Shown piece by piece: positions 25,965 through 37,700 of a stretch of 64,000 nt of DNA (positions are counted from its first letter, which is position 1; every line of letters begins with the position of its first letter). The stretch lies in NCBI GenBank assembly GCA_914767715.1, contig OU612072.1, positions 10,104,001 through 10,168,000 on the forward strand, read 5' to 3'. Both the position numbers and the translations under genes were made by a program. This DNA comes from Membranipora membranacea (lineage: Eukaryota > Bryozoa > Gymnolaemata > Cheilostomatida > Membraniporidae). Below the pieces are notes generated by a model. The model searched no databases and was not told the DNA's origin. It worked only from the letters and a program-made list of their open reading frames with translations.

Positions 25965-26025
25965 TCCCCTCCGGGGGGCCGTCGGACAGGGGGCAAAGTC
26001 TGGGGGGCTCAGACTATAATACAGA
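25965..26025. repeat. G/C-run hairpin repeat, copy 1
   Basis: CAGACTTT at one side and AAAGTCTG at the other enclose GGGGGGCCGTCGGACAGGGG; GGGGGGCTCAGACTATA follows. It is related to 27873-27920 and, reversed, to 32455-32525. Confidence 0.5.
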
Positions 26026-26845
26026 GTGTTGGGAGCGTAGAGAGGTGAAATTCAAGGTGAGGGTCGCGTTGCTGTATCTACGTTTCATTTTCACTGTTTT
26101 GAGAGAAGAGCAATGTTGAGGCCTGAGGGCAAAGGTTATATTTAAAGATGATGGATAATAATTTACCAGAGCTATAAGCTAATAAAGGAGCGCTGGGTGC
26201 TGAGCAGGGAAAATGGTCAAATTTTTATATCTGAGGCCTTTCACTGGTTTCCATTTTGAGGGATGTTTAATTCTGAAGTATCAATCAATTAAGTTAATAT
26301 CCAATTTATGTAGCTAAGAACACTTACTCAAATTGAAATAGTTAGTTTTATGTTTAAACTTGTGTTCAAGGTTCAATGTTTGTTGTTCTATTATGACAGG
26401 CCTCCACTCACAACGCAATTCACCCATGAAAAACTTTGGTATGCCGCATTCAGGCACACCTTGGGCTCAATGGAACTTATTTGACAGCAAAATGAGTAGG
26501 CTATTCAGCCATATACTTGTAAACATACTTCACCATATATCAGCTGATTAAACGCATTTTTTGTTACTTTGTCGGCACAAACTGAAAAAAAATGTTTTTA
26601 TTATCACAGCATCAAGCTAACAAAATAAAGAACAGAGTTCAGCTGGTCATACACTCTATCTATTAGGATTTCCTATTGTTGAAGTTCATCCAATTATTAT
26701 TTATGAAAAGCTGCCGGTTCTTTTGAAATTGAGTTTTTGGCAGTGATCCAATGTAGCAGCTGAATGTTATTTCGGGTATGGCATGTATGCTTCTCTGAAA
26801 CTGGAATATACTATCCCTCGTGATCCTATACACACATTGGGCAAA

Positions 26846-26940
26846 CCTAGAACAAGTTTGTTCCCTCTGTGGAAGCGGAGGGATATTGCATATGTTTGGT
26901 ATCGAGGTGCCACCACGGAAGGAACAAACTTTTTCTAGGG
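26846..26940. mobile_element. Palindromic element
   Basis: CCTAGAACAAGTTTGTTCC on the left and GGAACAAACTTTTTCTAGG on the right are imperfect complements, flanked on both sides by GGGCAAACC-like sequence. Total length is about 95 bases, consistent with a tiny MITE. Confidence 0.55.
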
Positions 26941-27872
26941 CAAACCACTGCATTAGATGCTGCCAAATCATCAAAACATCAGAGGATTTGTCCGCCCGTC
27001 AGGTACCATCAAAAGATGGACCCTAAGCCAATTTTCTAGTCCTCTCTTTTTATGGCACTTCCGTCACACTACTGAAACATTTCTCTGCTGCGCTTACCGC
27101 AAAAGGATCAAACATGAATGCAGTACGTTTGAGTCATTTGTCCTCGGGACAACCTTAAACCTGATCGGATACTGTATACATCAGCTTACATTACAAAGTT
27201 ACAGCATATTTTATCACCTAATCATAACAGCAAACTTATGAGTAATTCAACACCAGGCGTTGTTGCTATTTTTACACTACACTCTAACTACTATACTGAG
27301 AATCTGTGTATAGCTTAGCTCCATATAGTCACGCATTGTTTGCCCTTTTGTTTATTCAAATCAGTTATTTAAATCTCGAGTAACGCTCACTCCGTCATTG
27401 TGTGTAGAGAGGTTCACAATCAATTTTTCTTTTCTACAACTCAAACAACAAGTACAGGAGAGTAGAGTTAGGAACGAAAGGCAGCATATAGGTAATAATT
27501 TTCAGTTAACGATTGCAGCAGCGTTGTTATTTTTATATTCCTGCCTAATCTTATTATATGATTTTGTTTTGATGCAGAATATATTGCTGGATAGCCTGCA
27601 TTTAGTTATATGCTCTCTTACGCAACATTACTTAGGATACAGACTTAATTCTCTTTTATCTTAATCAGTAGAGTAGGCGTTGACTGCAGGCTAAGTCTGG
27701 GATCGTATGCAGCAGGATATTTAGTTCGAACTCACAGCCAGTCGGAGTTATCGCTGCAGCTTTATCATTATTGGTAAGTCTCTGTGTCAGCATAAATATT
27801 CTGCTTGCTTGTTGGGACCCATTTGGGCTCAATACCGCGGATGTCCTCACGATTGAATTACAGTCGTACACT

Positions 27873-27920
27873 CCCTTGTCTGGGAGGGAGGGGGTTGGGT
27901 GGCAAGAGTCTTGGGGGATC
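27873..27920. repeat. G-rich repeat, copy 2
   Basis: GGTGGCAAGAGTCTTGGGGG followed by ATCAGATTAG matches, with differences, the reverse complement of 32455-32525 (GGGCAAGAGTCTGGGG ... CTCAGACTAG). Confidence 0.45.
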
Positions 27921-29723
27921 AGATTAGTTGTACATGTGCGTTTCCTGCCTCAATTCTTGTCGCATTGTACCTGATACTTTTACAGATCAATATTGAAAAT
28001 TGGAAATTTTGGTATAGTTGTAACAGAGACTACAGATATATCTATATTCCATAGGCTCTGGTTGTAATTTGTAACCCAAGACCCCGATAATTCATTTATT
28101 TTTGCAATAACGTTGGCTAGTTGCACGGGAATACTATTATGCCGTTTTGGTTGCATGGATACTAAAATATTGTACTGCGTTTATGCAAGGAGTAGCAGAT
28201 ACTCCTTGGCTTATGTATGCCAATTTCTGACAAATTACGGTAGAAATTACGCCTTGCAAAACAATTTACTATCAGTTATAAAAATTATTACATAACAGTC
28301 AGACTGCTGGTAGATGGCCTTACATAGTTAAAGCGCACAAACAGTGCTGGGATAGCGAGTAGTAGCATTTTATAGTCTACCACTTTCACAATCTGGGATG
28401 GCATCCCGAAGTTATCTGGGACCATTTGGACTAGCCTTCAGACTAGGTTTTATATGGAGTTTTTAGGAAATATTTTGTGTTTTCGTTTCACAAACTCTGT
28501 TAATTGGAGCCAAGCCAAACTTAAAATTATTTTGTGTATTGGGGACATAACACTTGATGATTTAGTGACTTGATTCGGGAGGCCTTACAGTCCGCGAAAA
28601 TATAAACATCAACTCCAGTTCTAACAACCCTAAACTTTCTTATAAATAATAGGTGCATTAGATTTACTGTTTCAAGTGCCAGCCCTCCTTTTTTCGATGT
28701 TATTATTAGGCAAGATGAAATAGCAAACTGTCTGCCTTACAAAGCCAATCAATCAGTCGTACAATATTGCCAACGATGGTCATTGCATTGTTATACTCTG
28801 CAAGGATCTTTTGGGGGCTGACACGCCAGCACTGCAGTATCACTTTGTGGTGATACATTCACACTACTTGCTCCCAGCTGTGGCAGCAGGCGCTAATAAT
28901 GATTAAACCATTGTACTGACAATACCCTGGAACTCGGATATGGCTCTCAAGTTCACATTTAGGAATAATTACTAGCTGTTACGAATGGGGTAAATGGGTG
29001 GGGGTTGAAGGTGGTTAATGGCGCAAGGCAAAAGAGAATATGATATCACTCAATTCAGAACCTTAACTTTCACAGATGGGTCAATTCAACACTAATGGGT
29101 CATCTTTTTGCGTAGCAATTAATAGATTAAGGTAACTTGGTTACGAATATTAATGCTGCCGGTTTGTTACACACACACATCCTGTCGATTACTCAAAGAT
29201 GAGGAGCAAAGGCAGCGTAATTAGGGATCTTTTAGCTTGCTTTGTGGTTGATTATGCACCAAACTATCTATTTATAGAGTCCAGCCCATGTGGTGGTGGT
29301 GGTGGTCATTTCCTTTACGCAGCTACACAGCATTGTCTGAAGTGATAAGATACGCAGATAAGATGACAGTATATTTGTGTGTATCAACTAGCTTGTAACT
29401 GAAATCTTAGTGCATGAAACATACATACAGTCTGATTTTCGCTCTTGCGGTCAGTCAGTTGGCTAGCGGAGTCTGCTCAAATAGCTTGAACAGGGAAAGT
29501 TCTGTTAATACAATTTACCAACAGACTTTATCCGTTTTTTAAGTGAGCTCATTGACATTGAAATCACCATGGATTAGCAATCAACTCTCAAAGCATTTTA
29601 ATTATCTCTATACTATTTCAACGTCCCTAAACCAATTCCTGTTCTGTTTATGTAGATAAAGGAAAATAAACTGCTGAACTACAAAACTTACAATAGTAAC
29701 ATAGCCTTAGATCTTATTGGATT

Positions 29724-32700
29724 ATGATGGCGGAATCGGGGCAAGCAGAAGCACAGACCACAACAACAACAACTACTACGTCAGTCACTCTGAATGTAGG
29801 CTATCCCACAAGCTGGCAGGGAGTTCTCAAAATAGCCAAAACCGTAAGTGACAGACAGACAGACAATCTGTAAAATTCTATCTGTTTTGACAAGTCGTAT
29901 CACCATCCAGACAGGACATTTCATACACACTCATGAGAACAACGTCCAACCCACCATCATTTCTCACTACTGACTAAATAAACCCACCCAAAACCTTACG
30001 GTCCTTTGAGTGAAATTATAGCACTCTGGTCTAATTTTTTGCCAATATATGTCTGCAGTTTGCAGTTCGCAGGGAAATAACATCAGGAACTGGTGGATTT
30101 GGAGGTCTGCCTTCTCTTTTTTCCTTTTGTTCGCCTTCCAAACAAAACTAAGGTGTTGGCTAGTAATGATTATAGCCAAATGCAACAGAACTTTCTTCAA
30201 TGTGGACATTCCAGTGAACATTTATAAGCAAGTGGGTGTATGACACAAACTGCTAAACACACAATACTAAGCTAAACTGTTTGAATAGTCATATGTCACA
30301 CAAGACAAACCCTTGAAGTCCACTAGGTAAACCCAGAATCTGATAGGGTCTCACTAGGGGTTGACATTTACTAAAAGTTATGTAGTTCATATTATGAATT
30401 ATATGTTTGTGATAAACGTACGTCTGTTAAATATAACCAATCAGAGCTTGGTCATCAGTACAAAGTTGGAACATTTGAGTTGATATCCGTCTTGGCTTGT
30501 GAAACAGTCACAGATAAAAATATTATTCACAACAAGTTTTAGATTTCTGGCAGGCCCTGCCCATCATCATTGACATCATCAGAGACCGATTTTGACAAAT
30601 AACCACCAATCCCCCTCCACACCTCCTGTTCCATAGGAGGATATCAACATTCTGATTTTGATGCAATGAGCCCCCAGGAACTCATTGCAGGAACATGAAA
30701 TATTTGATTGCAGTGCAGCCAGCTTCCCAACCCTAAATTGGCGACCAACATTTAGCTCCTACATATCCCATGACAATGGATGAGCATAGTACTAAAATGA
30801 TATGTTTATGGTGATAAAATATAATCTCAACATCAATATAACAATATCAATAAAGTTATACAATAAAATAATAGTTTAAAATATTACATAAATGTATTAA
30901 AACTTTGTATGTTCTTTTGGCAGGTGTTTTTATTTTGCTGCCTAGTATGTGCTGCCATGTTGGTAAATCGTGTAAAATACTCAGGATATGATTACTGTCT
31001 CTCTGTGGCGATAATAGGTATGCTGATGGAGATACTACTGTTCATACTTTACATAGCCGGAGTCAACAAGAAATGGGGAAGTGAGAACACAACCTTTGCT
31101 ATACTGGTAAGTTACCATACATACGGTTGCCATATCAGAAGTTGTCATAATAAAAGTTCCCGTAATAAGCGGCCATTATTAGTACTCAACCAGTAAAGTG
31201 TTCTCTGGAGGAGGCTATCAATAACCCAAACCAATAGACAGTTTTCTGAGCTCTTATTTATGCCTCAATTCGGAGTTGTCCTCTCTCCAGTTTGGTACTT
31301 TTAACCCGCACCCCATAGGAAAAACCTGCTGAAATAGGGTTATCTTGAAAACCGCTTATGTTAGGATAAGAATGAGTTTTGATTCAGAGTCTGCACCATT
31401 GAAAACTCTGTGATACAAGGTTTCCAAATCATTGGAGGCTTGAATGCTGATAAATATTAATTTTAGTGACGAAACTCATGAAAAATTCTGCCAAATTGTC
31501 CGCAAAACAGGCAGAAAATGCTATAATTGACTATCCATATACTAAAACTATTTCCCAAACTATGTCCATATGAGTTTTCATTGCTGCAGACTCTGAATCA
31601 AAAATACTTTGTATCCTATTATAAGCTGTTATCAAGATAACCCTCTTTTCAGCACGTTTTTTTTATGCGTCGTGGGTTAAAAGTACCAAACTGGAGAGAG
31701 GACAACTCCGAATTGAGGCCCAAATCAGAGCTCAGAAAACTGTCTATTACTTCATCTTAGTAAACTTCAACCTTAGCTAGCAAATTTTTATGCTAGCTGA
31801 CGTCGAGGCGCTCAAAAACTAGCCAAACTAAATGCTAGCTTACATTTATGATAAATATGAATATTAAATCTTTGGTTGGCACTTATTGTGATATTAAAAT
31901 TCCACTCAAGCCAACCTTCAACTTGAAATCTAATCAGCCAACCAGAGAATGAGTCTGAATTAGTCTGGAAAACAAATGGTAGGTGAAATTTAACGAATTT
32001 CTTTCAATCTCATACAGATTATGGTATATCATATCATCATGCTAGTGCTGATCTTCGTTGCTGTAATTGTTATGACTGGGGGTGGTTACGGAGCCGGCAC
32101 TTATAGGAACGTAAACTGGAACTGGAATAATCATGCTAAGACTATGATACAGTCTGCTCGAGCCTACAATGTGAGTATAGGTTTATTCTTCGGCTATACC
32201 GAAGGATTATATTCTTCCATGTTGCTACCATCCAGTGTCACCTTTAATCAGCTCCTTAATCTCCTAATACATCCTATCTGCTGAACCCCAACGTAATTTG
32301 TTTTGTTGCTACAAAATACCTTTTGCCTTTCAGCAAGTTAATAAGTTCCATGAGTGATTCTAATGCAGTTTGATCTGATCTCTGAGTTAATAATTGTTTT
32401 AAATTTTTTTTTTTCTGTAGTAGTTGACCTATAAGTTAACTCTCACCCTCCCGTCCCTAGTCTGAGCCCCCCCCACCCCAGACTCTTGCCCACCGTCCGA
32501 CGCTCCCCCCACCCCGGGTTCATATCGGATCAGGCAAACGGGGTACTAGTTATCCCACCATTGATAAAGGAGAGACAACTCCTAATTCTATGCATACTGT
32601 ATTTTAACCAGTGAGTTTGGGACCAAACTCCCTGTTTTAACTAAGCTGTCCTCAAACATAATCTACTGAATTTAGATATTTATATGATGACAGTAGTCAA

Positions 32701-32830
32701 CTTTGTATGTACAATATTGCAGGCTTTTGGAATCTTCTCTCTAGTTGGATTCAGTTTGGAGATTTACTTTAATCTTATTTGGCTGAGAGGAGGGCCGGAG
32801 TTAGCAGCTTTATCCATCCCAGGACAATAG
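29724..32830 (+). CDS. MARVEL-domain tetraspan membrane protein (CMTM/plasmolipin-like)
   Basis: Four phase-0 exons: 29724-29843, 30924-31106, 32018-32170, 32723-32830; 187 residues. The N-terminus is cytosolic-looking and threonine-rich (eight Thr in a row). Four hydrophobic segments follow: VFLFCCLVCAAML, then SVAIIGMLMEILLFILYIA, then MVYHIIMLVLIFVAVIVM, then AFGIFSLVGFSLEIYFNLI. Spacing, total length and short tails fit the MARVEL family (CKLF-like CMTM proteins, plasmolipin, MAL), which sit in membranes and act in vesicle sorting, cell junctions or receptor trafficking. The third loop, rich in W and N (NVNWNWNNHAK), is extracellular or luminal if the usual topology holds. Start: an ATGATG pair at 29724; the second ATG (29727) is equally possible. 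Intron 2 contains a 516-base foldback element. I cannot say which MARVEL subfamily it is. Confidence 0.85.
31233..31748. mobile_element. Foldback element with long inverted arms
   Basis: A 516-base element in MARVEL intron 2. Left arm (31233 to about 31410) and right arm (about 31565-31748) are inverted copies of roughly 180 bases: AATAGACAGTTTTCTGAGCT against AGCTCAGAAAACTGTCTATT at the tips, and GTTGTCCTCTCTCCAGTTTG against CAAACTGGAGAGAGGACAAC inside. A unique core of about 150 bases separates them. No open frame is inside, so it is probably a non-autonomous DNA transposon. No convincing target duplication is visible. Confidence 0.8.
32455..32525. repeat. C-rich repeat, copy 3 (reverse orientation)
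   Basis: CCCTAGTCTGAGCCCCCCCC, CCAGACTCTTGCCCACCGTC and CGACGCTCCCCCCACCCC together are the reverse complement, with mismatches, of the repeat at 25965 and 27873. It lies in MARVEL intron 3. Confidence 0.5.
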
Positions 32831-33541
32831 ACATCTATATCTCTCATAACACAAACTCACTCATCTAGTTCAGTGACAACAATATGTCTGTGGGAAGTAT
32901 GCACTGAATGCCATTGTGTATAAGATCTTGACAAATGAACACCAATGGGTTCAAGTTGAATCAGTAGACAGAACATTGCTATCATTGTGTAGGTCTCCAC
33001 TACCTGTTGACGCTTAGACTTGGAACCACCAGTGGGATTTTTATGCCGCCAGAAGTGGGGACACCCTGAGCTCCAACACTTACAAGAGCTTCTAGAAAAT
33101 CAATGTGTTGGCTATACCCATATGACAACAGGTTCTTTATTTAATAACTTTTTAACAAAATACAGATCATTGTTGGCTGTGCACAGTGAACCCTGTTTTA
33201 TACAAGTTTTCAGTAGATTTGCTCTTTTTTTTAACTTTCTTGAATTCAATGATGCTTCTTACTCTGACTGCCTCAACACACAACAATATTCTTGTGATAT
33301 GTGAGTTGTTGTTAGTTACCTCAGCTGTACTATTTAAAGCATATTTGCAGCAAATATTTTTTTCACCATTAGCCACCAACACCATGTTTGGAGCAGCGTC
33401 AATGACAAAAATGTGATGCAAGATTTTTTTTAGATATAATATATATTAGATTTATCATCATTTATATTACATATAGTATGATTGAACTGTAGGTTAGTTT
33501 GGTTGTATCTTTTAATCTCGCACATTGAACGTGTGCAGCAA

Positions 33542-33569
33542 AATAAATATCACATCACAAATAAATAAA
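33542..33569 (+). terminator. Candidate poly(A) signals of the MARVEL gene
   Basis: AATAAA at 33542 and overlapping AATAAATAAA near 33560 lie about 700 bases past the stop codon, the densest cluster of the hexamer downstream of the gene. The cleavage site was not determined. Confidence 0.4.
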
Positions 33570-33937
33570 GATTATATCATAACATAACTTATGGTGGACG
33601 GAGGCTATAAACTATGCATGAAAGGTAGACACAACTTTAACACTCAAAGATAGAAGTGCAGGTCTTTCACCATGGAACTAGTAAGAATAACCAACAGTCC
33701 CATTACAAAAACGTGCTCAAACAAAATGCTGTATCATGGTATTTAAACATTTCTCACCTGCATGGATAATTACCATCAACAAAAACTTTCCATTGCGGAT
33801 GAAACTGCTATTTTCCCCAAAAATAAAATTAGGCGATGAACTTAGTCAAGCACGTATCTCATTTAACACATATAAGTGTATCATTTCTTGCATGACATAT
33901 AGAGACTTGGTAGAATGATGATTGTTCAGCAGCTCAC

Positions 33938-36900
33938 CTAAGTTCGAGACAGATCAGACTGAAGTTTGTCTATCCTGCGCTTGGCATCTATAGTGAGTTT
34001 ATGGCTGTTACCAAACTCTTTCTTGTACACTGCAACAGAAATACGACCAGTTGGAAATTTGGATCCTGGCAGTAATGCCTCGAATATGCGAAAAGCTTCA
34101 GATTTGGTCTAATTTGACGGTATTTTGAGTCGCACCCTAAGCAGTGGTTTGAGGCAGTTGGAAATGTTGGCAAATTAGATCAACTTTTTTTTCTTTTTTT
34201 TATGACAAAACAGAGGGTGGGCTGCCCCTAAAGAGGGACGAAGGTTGCCCGGAGTCCTCATACTGAGAGTGTGATACATCCTAGCAAGCCAGAATGCATC
34301 CTAGAGGTGAGGCCATGGTGGACCTCCTAATCGTGAGTGTGCAGCAAGCTGCCAGAAACTGAAACAGGCACTAATCAGCCATTAGCCATGACACTTTGAT
34401 CTTAGCCAATAGGCCGAGAAGCTTTGGTGACTTGCTTAAGAAGAACATGTCATTAGATCAACTTTGCAAGTTGAATCAAGGCAAATTAGATCAAATTAGA
34501 AAAGGCAAATTAGATCAACTTTGATCTTGCTAAGGATAAGGAAATTAAATTGCTTAAAGACTAACCAAAGACCAAATCATTTTATAGTCAGACAGTTTCT
34601 TGTGGGATTGATGCAAATTGCTGCTGTTGCCTGTTATCAACAGATCTAGTCTTTGGCCATTCATTAGAGGTTTAAATAGGTAAGATTGAATTTTACAGAT
34701 GACAGTTTTTTACCAAGAGCTCTACGAAGGGCAGTATAAAAAAAATAGTTACCTTTATAAACCTCAAGCAGTACGGCCAGAACCTCTTCTTTGATAGTCC
34801 ATAGTATTGGCATCGGCAGCTGTAATAACACATGTCATTACAGGTCAGTAAAGTGGCAAACAACATGATCCAACCAATAGGCTGTCATGTTAATAAATAT
34901 CCCACAATGCAATGTTCTGGTTTTCCCAGTGGGATCAGCTCAATGGTCACATACATAAATTATTGATCTGATCAACATTGGATTCTCATTCAACCTGAAC
35001 TGAACAACATAAAGTGACCTAGTTACATATGCCCTGTCATTTTCATCTTAAATCTTTGTGATCTACAATCACCAACCAATTACGATGCAGACATTACATG
35101 ATTTGTAAACTGTATCAGTGTAAAATCCTACATATATTGTCCAAGTTATAAATTAATATTAATAGTTTGATTTGATTCCCCAACTAGTGAATTCAAATGT
35201 TTTAAATCATTTTGCATGACCAAAACATTATTCACACAGGAAAGAAATTAGAGCGAGATCATACATTGACAATGGCTTGTTCCTTATGTTTGATGATGGC
35301 CCTTTTCTGTATGTCATCACTAGCAAAGTGCTCTACAGCGATAATATTCTTCCTCTGCGCCGCTCGAGCTCTCCACTTCCCCATTAACCTCTTCAGAGAA
35401 GTGAACACAGCTATATGCTGATGAGTGATCTCCTCGCCGAATAATATCTTCATGGCTTCTACAAATCAGTAGGAAAAAAACACGTTCTTTATTTTTTCTG
35501 TTGTTTCCCCCCCCCCCCCCGCCAGTTATCCTAATTTGTCACTACTTTATGAGAAACATCCTCTAAGGAAGATATTGTCTGCCAAAATAAAGAGTGTATA
35601 ATATTTAAAATAATAGTGTTTTCTCAGCTTAAATCACTCATTGCGGGACTTGCCTATCTGATGGGAAGCCTCTAGAAGTTTGGACCTGATTATAATCTTT
35701 ATAAGGTCGCGACAAGAGAGTCTACGATACAACAACTAGGCATCAGAATGTCCTCAGAAATAAGCTAGATATATATCGTTTGTTTGAGAGCACCCGAAGA
35801 GTTAGGGGTGGGTACATATTAGGTGCTTTGACCAAATTGCCTCTCACAATCTCAGTTATGCATGCTTGAAGTTAAAATCTGAAAATGCTTACAATCTCGA
35901 TGTCATTGTTGTGATAGACCAATTTTTTTATTTTCAGTTTGCTAGGAGTCGTAGTTTCTCCCCCTCCGTTGATAAGCGGCTTATCGGTCAAGGGGGAGCA
36001 ACTGAAATGCAGACAAAATGAATCAAGCTAGATCTAATAATGTGATGACCTCTACAGATATCGAGACTACACTATTAACATGTGTATCTCAATTTAGTAT
36101 CAGCACCTAAAATGTACCCATCCCTTATTAATAAAATTGAACACAGACCGTTACATCAATTTCCTTGTGATGGTACTCATACTAAATGAATCAGTTCACT
36201 CTCTATCGATCAGAGATATACATGCCATAGTATATCAAGTGATCAGTGTGGTGATGACTTCCATAGCAATCTTACCATTATGCTCATGCTGACTGTTTGT
36301 AGCGTGTGCTCCCTCAGCTCCGATACCCTGCTCCTGAGCTCTAGAGAGAACGCGAGACAGAGCATACTCTGATCCCTCCTTCCTGTTTAATGCAGCAGAA
36401 AACAATTTGAATAGCAGCAGAACTCAGTCTACCCTAGAGGAGTGAAATATTTGTAGGATGAACATTAAGCCGTTTAGCATAGGCTTAGAATAGAGAAACA
36501 TACGGTTAGCTAACATTTGGTCACCCTCTTTACTTGATATGTAACTCAAAATTTCTTCTCCATACTGCTTAGACTGAAGTCTAGCCAATATTTAATCCAC
36601 TTAAATTGCAAGCCTGTAATCTTATGGAACATTGGAGAGGATTTTGATAATCGATGTCACAAATTGAGACTGACTACTAAAATTCAAAGGTTATTAGCAA
36701 CACTAATCTGCCACCCACTTAGCCTACAGCAAGCTAAGGATATGTAATTTTAATCTCTTAATTTTAGTGTTCATTATATGGTTGTTTTGAGCAAAGAGTT
36801 AACTCTTTGTTTTGATCCAAACAACCATTATGTGACAGATAACTAGCGGATGTTTAGATACTACAGGTTGCTGCAGGTTCAGATTCTACACTCACTTATT

Positions 36901-37700
36901 GTCAATAGCAGCTGAAGGCAACAGAGCAGGACAGTTTTTATCGAGAGGTCTGTATCTACCCTGCCAGTTCATCGGTACGTGAGGCATTGTCCCAACATTC
37001 TCTGGATATAAACATTGAGCGTAGCATAGGTAACTGACAAGAGTTATTATAGAGGAAATCTAACGGTACACCGCTCATTCCCCTGACTGATTTGAAACTC
37101 ATCTGGACATATCTTTTTCTGCACATGACGAAGCAAAATATCTAATGCTTAACATGCAGTCAAGCGACATATCTTAGACTGCAAACTTGTTATCCTACCA
37201 AGGCCAAATTTCAGTCTCCAAGGCACCAGTGTTTAAGCTTACCAACAGATAATTCCGGTATTTTGTCTGTCACTACTGCGTAATCACTTAGAGCTTTCTA
37301 AAATGGGAACATGGAAAATATGCATAATATTGGTTAATATGTTCGTATTTTTTTCTATTTTGGATATTTCGAAAAAAGTGATTTTTGTCGTGGGCTGACA
37401 TTGCTGTTGTTATAAAGTGCATAGCCTAAATTAAATTTGACATTACTCTGACTAGACGGTCATCCGAAATGAGCACGTCATATTGGATGTCAAAGGTTCA
37501 TAATCGAAACATCGAACGCTCAATTTCTTAATGTATCTGTATGTTTGTGTTCGACAGTTTGCATCACTCTTTGAATTAGATTCAAGTGATATAATGGCAA
37601 AGTACTAATATAACTTACTCACCTGTGCAATTTCCGCGATACCCAGCAGCATTTTTGGTCGGGAACCAAAGTTTTGGGGATTTGCAGTTGGATTTGCCAT
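33938..37700 (-). CDS. Unrecognised 218-residue protein, seven exons
   Basis: Exons in transcript order: 37700-37623, 37297-37243, 37001-36896, 36382-36276, 35458-35265, 34819-34753, 33987-33938. All phases match and every junction is GT-AG, giving one open frame from MANPTANPQNFGSRPK to KLQSDLSRT. The protein has no signal peptide or membrane segment. The first half is proline-rich (MPHVPMNWQGRYRPLDKN). The second half is basic and helical (FTSLKRLMGKWRARAAQRKN, EEVLAVLLEVYKDAKRRIDK), suggesting a coiled coil. I do not recognise the family. The short basic, proline-bearing layout would suit a ciliary or cytoskeletal scaffold, but that is a guess. The gene is convergent with the MARVEL gene and divergent from LMAN1 (1.2 kb between starts). 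A U2-headed SINE sits in the last intron. Confidence 0.75.
34174..34465 (-). mobile_element. SINE with U2 snRNA-like head, flanked by 14-bp target duplication
   Basis: Direct repeats ATTAGATCAACTTT at 34174-34187 and 34452-34465 flank a 264-base insert. Read on the minus strand it ends in an A-rich tail (T-rich on + at 34185-34200), the hallmark of LINE-mediated retroposition. About 30 bases into its 5' end, 34423-34391 reads GCTTCTCGGCCTATTGGCTA then AGATCAAAGTGT. This matches the start of U2 snRNA (stem-loop I) with one substitution and one inserted base. The remaining 180 bases are not U2. The insertion lies in the last intron of the 218-residue gene. Confidence 0.75.
35950..36013. mobile_element. 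Palindromic element related to 15564-15700
   Basis: AGTTTCTCCCCCTCCGTTGA pairs with TCAAGGGGGAGCAACT around GATAAGCGGCTTATC. The GGGGGAGCAACTGAAATGCA segment matches the 15.6-kb element (GGGGAGCAACT, GAATGCAGG). It lies 40 bases upstream of MITE family A copy 3. Confidence 0.55.
36050..36245. mobile_element. MITE family A, copy 3
   Basis: Shares CTACAGATATCGAGACTACA, ATGTGTATCTC, TACCCATCCCTTATTAATAA, TTCCTTGTGATGGTACTCAT and GATCAGAGATATACATGCCA with the copies at 19520 and 21600, same orientation. It ends about 30 bases from the coding exon 36276-36382 of the minus-strand gene. Confidence 0.65.

Larger units (their letters stand above)
23110..29723. other. Region between Ena and the MARVEL gene
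   Basis: Includes the Ena 3' UTR or downstream exons, then about 5 kb without a recognised gene. A 118-codon open frame at 25347-25703 has no family resemblance or coding-like composition. The stretch contains C-runs (24838-24850), palindromes at 25030, 25965 and 26846, and a related G-rich repeat at 27873. Confidence 0.55.

Noticed and set aside
27398-27664. Plus-strand frame containing LKQQVQESRVRNERQ, considered as a further Ena coiled-coil exon
   Set aside because: No convincing acceptor in phase with the exon ending at 22655; helix-like stretch is short and may be chance.
34391-34423. Possible genuine U2 snRNA gene
   Set aside because: Only the first 30 or so bases match; branch-recognition and Sm-site regions are absent and the insert has a poly(A) tail and target duplication, so it is a retroposon.
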